NCBI GenBank assembly: GCA_022450155.1
Contig: JAKUQR010000003.1
Location: 1-64,000, forward strand
Direction: 5' to 3'
DNA from: Gammaproteobacteria bacterium
GTDB taxonomy: Bacteria; Pseudomonadota; Gammaproteobacteria; Arenicellales; UBA868
DNA length: 64,000 nucleotides
The notes beneath the pieces are model-generated. The model was given only the letters and a program-made list of their open reading frames with translations. It made no database searches and was not told where the DNA came from. Positions 58,744 to 64,000 of the stretch are shown here, piece after piece. Every line of letters begins with the position of its first letter. Position 1 is the stretch's first letter. Both the position numbers and the translations under genes were made by a program.

Positions 58744-59769
58744 CTAGGGCTTAGCTGGACGCCTTCGCAGGGTTGAAGTGGGGATGAACCCCTGGTTGAT
58801 GTCGGCAGTATCGTTGTAACCAAAAACACCTTCAAGTTTGAATGTAATGCGATAGGTCATATCGTGATCATCGACAGCGGGAAAGCGCACAGCCGGTTCG
58901 ATCTCCCAGAACAACCAGTCCCGACCGGTTGTCCTGCGGTATTTTGCCTTTAGAACAACATCATTCAGTTCTCCCGGTTTGTTTCGGTAGAAGAACTCCG
59001 CACCATACGCTATGGCGTGTCTGGTTCGCTGTCTGAGTCTCTCATAGAGCGTGAAGTACTGATCGATGCATATACCGTCATTGCATTTGTCGGTGTTGTT
59101 CTGGTACCAGCGAATCTGGGTTGTGGGCCGGAAAAAAAACCTGGTCGACAAAGGCCAGTCAAATGTAATTTGACCCCGGTATTCAGTTTTGGCTTTAGTG
59201 AAATAGTGTATTGAGTTCGTGACGCTGGGAACCCAGCGGCTGTCCCTGTCGAAAGTCAGGCGATGTCGTGCGCGCCCGAACAACTGGTAACTACCGGCTC
59301 TTTTGCGGAAACCAACATCAAAGCGCAGCTGCCGCATCGGATCCGTACCGGGCGGCCTGATCCGAAGGCTGATGTTCTGATCCTCGGTATTGACTGAAGC
59401 CGTCGAATCATCGTCCTGGCCGAAAATGATCTGTAATCGATGTTCGGTCCTGGGCAGCGAAAGTTTACCGCGAATACCCACTGAGAACTGTTCATCGTCA
59501 TTTCCATCAGCTCGCATTTTGACGTATACACGAAGGCGTGTTTCCTGGCCTTCGTCGTCAATTATTTCGTTAGAGAAGAATCGGTCAATCCGATCTGCTG
59601 TATCGAGAGTTATTCTGGACCACTTATCGTGCCCGGCAGCAATTGTGTTGAAAGATACGTCGCTCTGGTCAGCATGCGCACGGTTGCCTGTCGATGACAG
59701 GACGATTCCCATGATCAGGGTCAAACAGGCAGCGAATATCGGCACGGCCCGGTTAGTGCAGTTCAGCAC
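58744..59769 (-). CDS. Unrecognised exported protein, probably an outer-membrane barrel
   Basis: Not recognised. From the GTG at 59769 it has 341 residues: signal peptide VPIFAACLTLIMGIVLSS ... AHA, then a mature part of alternating polar/aromatic strands with short turns (RFFFRPTTQIRWYQNN, TYRITFKLEGVFGY), suggestive of a beta-barrel. The frame continues to an ATG at 59829, overlapping the upstream gene by 67 bases; the GTG overlaps its stop by seven bases (GTGCTGA) and gives a normal signal length, so coupling is likely. A C-terminal proline/arginine-rich tail follows the last strand. Confidence 0.65.
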   Translation of the reverse strand: MLNCTNRAVPIFAACLTLIMGIVLSSTGNRAHADQSDVSFNTIAAGHDKWSRITLDTADRIDRFFSNEIIDDEGQETRLRVYVKMRADGNDDEQFSVGIRGKLSLPRTEHRLQIIFGQDDDSTASVNTEDQNISLRIRPPGTDPMRQLRFDVGFRKRAGSYQLFGRARHRLTFDRDSRWVPSVTNSIHYFTKAKTEYRGQITFDWPLSTRFFFRPTTQIRWYQNNTDKCNDGICIDQYFTLYERLRQRTRHAIAYGAEFFYRNKPGELNDVVLKAKYRRTTGRDWLFWEIEPAVRFPAVDDHDMTYRITFKLEGVFGYNDTADINQGFIPTSTLRRRPAKP

Positions 59770-60215
59770 AAGACTGAGAACCACTTCCGGGTTACCGGAG
59801 ACTGATCGACGCGCATCCTGATTTCCCATCGACCGATAAATTCGCCCATGCCCAAAGCCGGATTAAAGGCGCTCAAGAGAGCCGCACCCGCAGGCGGATG
59901 CAGTTTCAGCCACACTGTGATGCGAATACTGCCTGCTCTATGAAAGGTATGGGTGGTCTGCTCCCGCCGTGTTCCGGAAGGGTCGATCCAGTCAACGTTG
60001 AGGGTATGTTCACCATTGCGCAATCCTTCGATGTCAATCACGGAAAAAATTTTGTCAGCGCAGTTGAATTCGCCGCTCAGAGACGGGACGGGAACTCCGT
60101 TCTCAATTGAGCGGGTAACAAAGGCATCCAGTGATGTTACCGCCATGGCCGGAGAAACCAGACAACATAGCACAAGTACAATCCAACGGCCGGGCATGAA
60201 ATGGCAACCGGGCAT
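59763..60215 (-). CDS. Unrecognised small periplasmic protein
   Basis: Not recognised. About 150 residues from the ATG at 60215 (alternative ATG 60197): signal peptide WIVLVLCCLVSPAMA, then a beta-rich domain (GEHTLNVDWIDPSGT, SIRITVWLKLHPP, FIGRWEIRMRVD) that looks like an immunoglobulin-like or carbohydrate-binding-type sandwich. Starts 13 bases after the stop of the aminotransferase gene and overlaps the start of the barrel-like gene, so the three form one reverse-strand unit. Confidence 0.62.
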   Translation of the reverse strand: MPGCHFMPGRWIVLVLCCLVSPAMAVTSLDAFVTRSIENGVPVPSLSGEFNCADKIFSVIDIEGLRNGEHTLNVDWIDPSGTRREQTTHTFHRAGSIRITVWLKLHPPAGAALLSAFNPALGMGEFIGRWEIRMRVDQSPVTRKWFSVLC

Positions 60216-60228
60216 TTGTGGGTACCCG

Positions 60229-61608
60229 TCAGGCGGCTTTTCGTAAAAACCCCTCGGTTTCAGTGACAGCCGCTGCAAGTTTGTCGAACAGTTCATCGAC
60301 TTGCGTGTTTTCAATAATGAGTGGTGGGCAAATGCCGATCACATCTCCCGGCAGGGCGCGGACGACCAGGCCCCTGGCCAGGGCACTGGCTGCCAGGGCA
60401 GGTGCGGCCTTTGCTTCAGGCGAGAACTGTGCTCGGCTCGACTTGTCGGACACCAGTTCCAAAGCTGCAATCAGTCCAACACCTCGAGCTTCACCAACGA
60501 TGGAACTGTCCGAGAGCTCACTGAGTCGCTCTAGAAAATGGGGGGCCACGGACTGAACATGACCGATCATGTCTCGCTCTTCGTAGATCTTGAGTGTCTC
60601 GATTGCAACGGCACAGGAAACCGGGTGCCCCCCATAGGTATAGCCCATGCCGAATGCGCCATGCTTACGGCTTTGTTCCTTTATTACATCGTAGATCTTC
60701 TCAGAGATCATCAGGGCTGAAATTGGAAGATATCCGGATGACAGTTGTTTGGCGCAGGTGACCATGTCAGGTCGGATATCGTAGGTATCACATCCCCACA
60801 TTTTGCCGGTTCGACCGAACCCGCAGATAACCTCGTCGGCAACCATCAGTATGTCGTACTTGTTAAGCACCACCTGGATTTTTGGGAAATAGGTGGCCGG
60901 TGGCAGGATTACGCCGCCTGCACCCATGATTGGTTCAGCAACAAAAGCCGCTACGGTTTCAGGTCCTTCCTGCAGTATGAGCTGTTCCAGACTGTTGGCG
61001 AGCCGAGTGGAGAAGGCCTCCTCGCTTTCGCCTGTTTCTCCAAAGCGATAGAAATTGGGCGTGTCGGTCTGCTTCATTCGATCAAGCGGAAGATCAAAAT
61101 CATTCTGCATCAAGGGGATTGCAGTCAGGCTGCCGCTAGCGACTGTCACCCCATGGTATCCGCGAAGCCTCGAGATAATTTTCTTTTTGTCCCTAAGGCC
61201 GCGGCCATTGTTGTAGTACCAGGCAAATTTAATCGCTGAATCGATCGCTTCTGAGCCTGAATTGAGGAAAAACGCGCGGACCATGTCGCTGGGTGCGATC
61301 GATATCAGCCGTTCGGAGAGTTCAATCACCGGTTCGGTGGAGCGGTGGGCAAAGGTATGGGAATAGGGCAGAACGGCGAACTGTCGGGCTGCTGCATCAG
61401 CCAGCCGGCTCTCGGAGAATCCCAGTGACACACACCACAGACCGGCCAATCCCTCCAGATACTGGTTGTCGTTGTCATCCCAGACGTAGATACCGTCACC
61501 TCGGGTAATGACCAGTGGGCCCTGTTCCTCATGTGCTGCAAGGTTGGTATAGGGATGCAGGGTGTACGCGATGTCAGATTTTCGGTTACTGTTGGGATTG
61601 GAAACCAT
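60229..61608 (-). CDS. Class III aminotransferase (omega-amino acid:pyruvate type)
   Basis: 459-residue PLP enzyme. PLP lysine K287 (TCAKQLSSG), D258 (MVADEVICGFGRTG), LNSGSEA for the phosphate, and the HPYTNLAAHEEQGP N terminus shared with taurine-, putrescine- and beta-alanine-pyruvate aminotransferases. TAAGGAG lies eight bases before the ATG. Divergent from mmsA across 212 bases. It could therefore make malonate semialdehyde from beta-alanine for MmsA, or serve taurine in place of the gene at 55049; substrate unresolved. Confidence 0.85.
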   Translation of the reverse strand: MVSNPNSNRKSDIAYTLHPYTNLAAHEEQGPLVITRGDGIYVWDDNDNQYLEGLAGLWCVSLGFSESRLADAAARQFAVLPYSHTFAHRSTEPVIELSERLISIAPSDMVRAFFLNSGSEAIDSAIKFAWYYNNGRGLRDKKKIISRLRGYHGVTVASGSLTAIPLMQNDFDLPLDRMKQTDTPNFYRFGETGESEEAFSTRLANSLEQLILQEGPETVAAFVAEPIMGAGGVILPPATYFPKIQVVLNKYDILMVADEVICGFGRTGKMWGCDTYDIRPDMVTCAKQLSSGYLPISALMISEKIYDVIKEQSRKHGAFGMGYTYGGHPVSCAVAIETLKIYEERDMIGHVQSVAPHFLERLSELSDSSIVGEARGVGLIAALELVSDKSSRAQFSPEAKAAPALAASALARGLVVRALPGDVIGICPPLIIENTQVDELFDKLAAAVTETEGFLRKAA

Positions 61609-61774
61609 GGGTGCGACTCCTTAAGCGGCGACCTGATCTATTCTTAATGCGGGCCGCGATGTTAGCATGATCAGAATTGTGCACTGTAGTGGGCAGTCGA
61701 ACAAGGAATGCTTGTCCTCGAACGGCCGAAAGACCACAATTCAGGGTGTAGGAACCAGGACCAGATGGAGTGCA

Positions 61775-61793
61775 ACTGAGCATTATCCTCAGT
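61775..61793. promoter_or_regulatory. Possible operator before mmsA
   Basis: Perfect inverted repeat ACTGAG-N7-CTCAGT, 28 bases before the mmsA start in the divergent intergenic region. Only symmetry and position support it; no regulator gene is nearby. Confidence 0.25.
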
Positions 61794-61820
61794 GGTGGTT
61801 ATCGGAGGAAAGAGAAAAAC

Positions 61821-63338
61821 ATGGACGCTAAAGTCAAGATTACACTGAATCATTTCGTTGGGGGTAAGCAGATAGCGGGCACCAGCGGGCGTTTTGGAGA
61901 TGTGTATAACCCTGCCCTGGGCGAAGTCGCCAAACAGGTGCCCCTGGCCTCAGTGGAGGAAGTCCAGTCAGCCGTTGAAAATGCTGCAAACGCATTACCA
62001 GACTGGGCTGAAACCCCACCGGGTCGTCGGGCGCAAGTGCTCTACGCTTACCGGGAATTGCTCCACCGACACATGGACGAATTAGCCCTAATTGTGTCCG
62101 AGGAACATGGCAAGACGCTGGATGATGCGAAGGGTTCGATTACCCGCGGGCTGGAGGTGGTTGAGTTTGCCTGTGGTATACCGCAACTACTCAAAGGAGA
62201 GTATTCCGAGGGTGTTGCCGCTGGTGTCGACAGCTGGAGCATGCGTCAGCCGGTAGGGGTGTGTGCAGGCATTACGCCGTTCAATTTTCCTGCGATGGTG
62301 CCTATGTGGATGTTTCCCGTTGCGATTGCCTGTGGCAACACATTTGTGCTCAAGCCCTCTGAGCGTGACCCGTCCTGTTCTTTGCGCATGGCCGAATTGC
62401 TGAGTGAAGCCGGTCTGCCAGATGGTGTTCTGAACGTGGTTAACGGCGACAAAATCGCGGTAGATGCGTTGTTGACCAGTCCGACCGTGCAAGCGGTGAG
62501 TTTCGTCGGTTCGACAGCAGTGGGGGAGTACATTTACCAGACCGGATGCGAAAATGGTAAACGGGTTCAGGCATTGTGTGGTGCAAAAAACCACATGGTG
62601 GTGATGCCCGACGCCGACATGGGCCAGGCGGTCGATGCTGTGATGGGTGCCGCCTACGGTTCCGCTGGCGAGCGTTGTATGGCGGTATCTGTGGTAGTAA
62701 CTGTAGGTGATGACACGGCAGATCGGCTGATGAAGCAGCTCAAGCCACGAATTGAGGCCCTGAAAGTCGGTGCCTATGATCAGTCCGACGTAGAGATGGG
62801 CCCGGTGATCACACCCGATGCCCGCGACCGCATAAAAGGTTACATCGACCAGGGTGTCGACGAAGGTGCCGATCTGGTCGTCGACGGCCGGGATATTTCA
62901 GTTGGAGGATACGAGAACGGCTGTTTTGTCGGTGCCACGGTTTTCGACAAGGTCACGCCGGCGATGAAAATATATACGGATGAAATATTTGGTCCGGTAC
63001 TGTCTGTTGTCAGGGCGGGGAGTTATGAAGAGGCCCTGGACCTGGTCAACAAGCATGAATACGGAAATGGCACCGCGATATTTACCCGTGACGGAGACGC
63101 TGCCCGTGATTTCACGCATCGCGCGCGAATCGGCATGGTGGGCGTGAATGTGCCCATACCGGTACCCTTGGCCTTCCACAGTTTCGGTGGCTGGAAAAGG
63201 TCTCTGTTTGGAGATCACTATATTCACGGGCCCGAGGGCGTTCGCTTCTACACCCGGATGAAAACGGTGACGTCGCGGTGGCCCTCTGGTATACGCGAAG
63301 GCGCCGTCTACAACTTCAAGGCCGGCGGTGAGCACTGA
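61821..63338 (+). CDS. mmsA: CoA-acylating methylmalonate/malonate-semialdehyde dehydrogenase
   Basis: Oxidative decarboxylation of methylmalonate semialdehyde to propionyl-CoA or of malonate semialdehyde to acetyl-CoA. 505 residues from the ATG at 61821 (upstream frame to 61770 lacks homology-like sequence). Aldehyde dehydrogenase fold with catalytic C286 in GERCMAVS, FNFPAMVPMWMFPVAIACGN for the NAD site, and the MmsA-specific IPVPLAFHSFGGWKRS. Together with the divergent aminotransferase it suits beta-alanine breakdown (as BauA/BauC), though valine or myo-inositol degradation uses the same enzyme. Confidence 0.92.
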   Translation: MDAKVKITLNHFVGGKQIAGTSGRFGDVYNPALGEVAKQVPLASVEEVQSAVENAANALPDWAETPPGRRAQVLYAYRELLHRHMDELALIVSEEHGKTLDDAKGSITRGLEVVEFACGIPQLLKGEYSEGVAAGVDSWSMRQPVGVCAGITPFNFPAMVPMWMFPVAIACGNTFVLKPSERDPSCSLRMAELLSEAGLPDGVLNVVNGDKIAVDALLTSPTVQAVSFVGSTAVGEYIYQTGCENGKRVQALCGAKNHMVVMPDADMGQAVDAVMGAAYGSAGERCMAVSVVVTVGDDTADRLMKQLKPRIEALKVGAYDQSDVEMGPVITPDARDRIKGYIDQGVDEGADLVVDGRDISVGGYENGCFVGATVFDKVTPAMKIYTDEIFGPVLSVVRAGSYEEALDLVNKHEYGNGTAIFTRDGDAARDFTHRARIGMVGVNVPIPVPLAFHSFGGWKRSLFGDHYIHGPEGVRFYTRMKTVTSRWPSGIREGAVYNFKAGGEH

Positions 63339-63363
63339 TTACCGCTGCCATTAGAAGCAGGTG

Positions 63364-64000
63364 TCAGACGGAAGCTGCGTTATTACCGGCAATCCTGCCG
63401 AACACGGCGCCGTTGAGTAGGCCCGTACCCCCGGGGTAGTTGTGGTAGAAAATCCCGCCTACCAGTTCACCGGCGGCGAATAAACCGGGGATAGGGATCA
63501 GGTCTTCGTCGACAACCTGCGCCTGCGGCGTGATCCTCAGTCCACCGAATGTGAAAGTTATGCCACAGGTCACGCCAAAGGCCTCATAAGGCGGTGTATC
63601 CAGCGTGGTCGCCCAGTTCATCTTGTTTATCAACAGTCCGTCGGTTCGTCGCCCGTCTTTAACCGTCGGATCAAAAGGGATGTCGACTTTAACGGCTGTA
63701 TTGAATTCGGCGATGGTCCGAAGGAATGTTTCTCGATTCATACCCTGCTCTTCGCTGAGTCTGTCCGCCAGTTCCTCAAGACTGTCAGCCGCCACACGTG
63801 TAATCCGTCGGATACGATACTCATCGCGCATCAAGTGGGTGACTTTGGCATCGAAAACCTGCCACGCTGTTTGCCCGGGCTGTTCCAGGATACGGCCACC
63901 ATATTTGGCATAGGTATAGTTCCTGAAATCCGCACCCTCATCCAGAAAACGTTCGCCTTCATTGTTTACAACCAGCGAGAAGGGATAAGAGTGTTTCTGG
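63364..64000 (-). CDS. FAD-dependent dehydrogenase, tricarballylate dehydrogenase (TcuA)-like, 3' part
   Basis: C-terminal ~212 residues of a fumarate-reductase/succinate-dehydrogenase-type flavoprotein; the frame stays open to the window edge, so the N-terminal FAD Rossmann motif is outside. Visible: NNEGERFLDEGADFRNYTYA, FGGLRITPQAQVVD, and GLFAAGELVGGIFYHNYPGG ... LNGAVFGRIAG, the C-terminal FAD contact of this family. The GADFRNYTYAKYGG wording is typical of TcuA-annotated proteins; other 2-enoate reductases are possible. Converges on mmsA with 25 bases between. Confidence 0.82.
   Translation of the reverse strand, partial: QKHSYPFSLVVNNEGERFLDEGADFRNYTYAKYGGRILEQPGQTAWQVFDAKVTHLMRDEYRIRRITRVAADSLEELADRLSEEQGMNRETFLRTIAEFNTAVKVDIPFDPTVKDGRRTDGLLINKMNWATTLDTPPYEAFGVTCGITFTFGGLRITPQAQVVDEDLIPIPGLFAAGELVGGIFYHNYPGGTGLLNGAVFGRIAGNNAASV

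Overview
The window is a chromosomal segment (roughly 50-55% GC by eye) from a gammaproteobacterium. Four gene neighbourhoods point there: pilQ-aroK-aroB-gltB-gltD, bamD with divergent rluD-pgeF-clpB, the tRNA cluster followed by tig-clpP-clpX-lon-hupB-ppiD-fabI, and valS-holC-pepA with divergent lptF-lptG. The order tig to fabI and pilQ to gltD is what I recall from Pseudomonas-like genomes, but several junctions differ (pyrF between gltD and hemE, a lone lpxD, a thioredoxin gene before clpB). The lineage cannot be fixed more closely. Taurine/sulfonate, polyamine-type uptake and arsenate genes would suit a free-living, perhaps marine, organism; that is inference.

Layout. 1-11010: end of pilQ, shikimate genes, glutamate synthase, pyrF, hemE, all forward. 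11221-14305: lpxD, a Pit-type phosphate transporter and its PhoU-like partner. 14351-15929 (reverse): arsenate operon arsR-arsC-aquaporin with no efflux pump. 16162-20526: Nudix and metallo-beta-lactamase-fold hydrolases, then bpt, aat and a FemAB/GNAT-like gene on the reverse strand. 20517-28002: nadE, bamD, rluD, pgeF, a TlpA-like thioredoxin and clpB. 28101-32183: sugar-nucleotide pyrophosphorylase, truD, and htpG in reverse. 32337-39794: five tRNAs, the tig-clpP-clpX-lon proteostasis block, hupB and two more tRNAs. 39976-51922: ppiD, fabI, two 16S rRNA methyltransferases, valS, holC, pepA, lptF, lptG.

From 52002 onward the content turns accessory and catabolic: sulfoacetaldehyde acetyltransferase (xsc), alanine dehydrogenase (ald), an omega-amino acid:pyruvate aminotransferase, a Tat-exported PotD-like binding protein, a short methionine-synthase-like protein, two unrecognised envelope proteins, a second class III aminotransferase, a methylmalonate/malonate semialdehyde dehydrogenase, and the 3' part of a TcuA-like flavoprotein. 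xsc, ald and the first aminotransferase form a coherent taurine-degradation route. The second aminotransferase plus the dehydrogenase look like the equivalent route for beta-alanine or a similar omega-amino acid, and Ald could regenerate pyruvate for both.

The most notable non-coding signals are: three heat-shock (sigma-32) promoters of the same form, CTTGA(T/A)T-N14-CCCCA(T/G)(T/A)T, before clpB, htpG and lon; a tRNA-Val gene whose first ten bases are the last codons and stop of hupB; an arsenic-type aquaporin whose usual selectivity-filter arginine is a valine; and convergent genes that share their stop codons. No CRISPR array, insertion sequence, integrase or prophage gene was seen.
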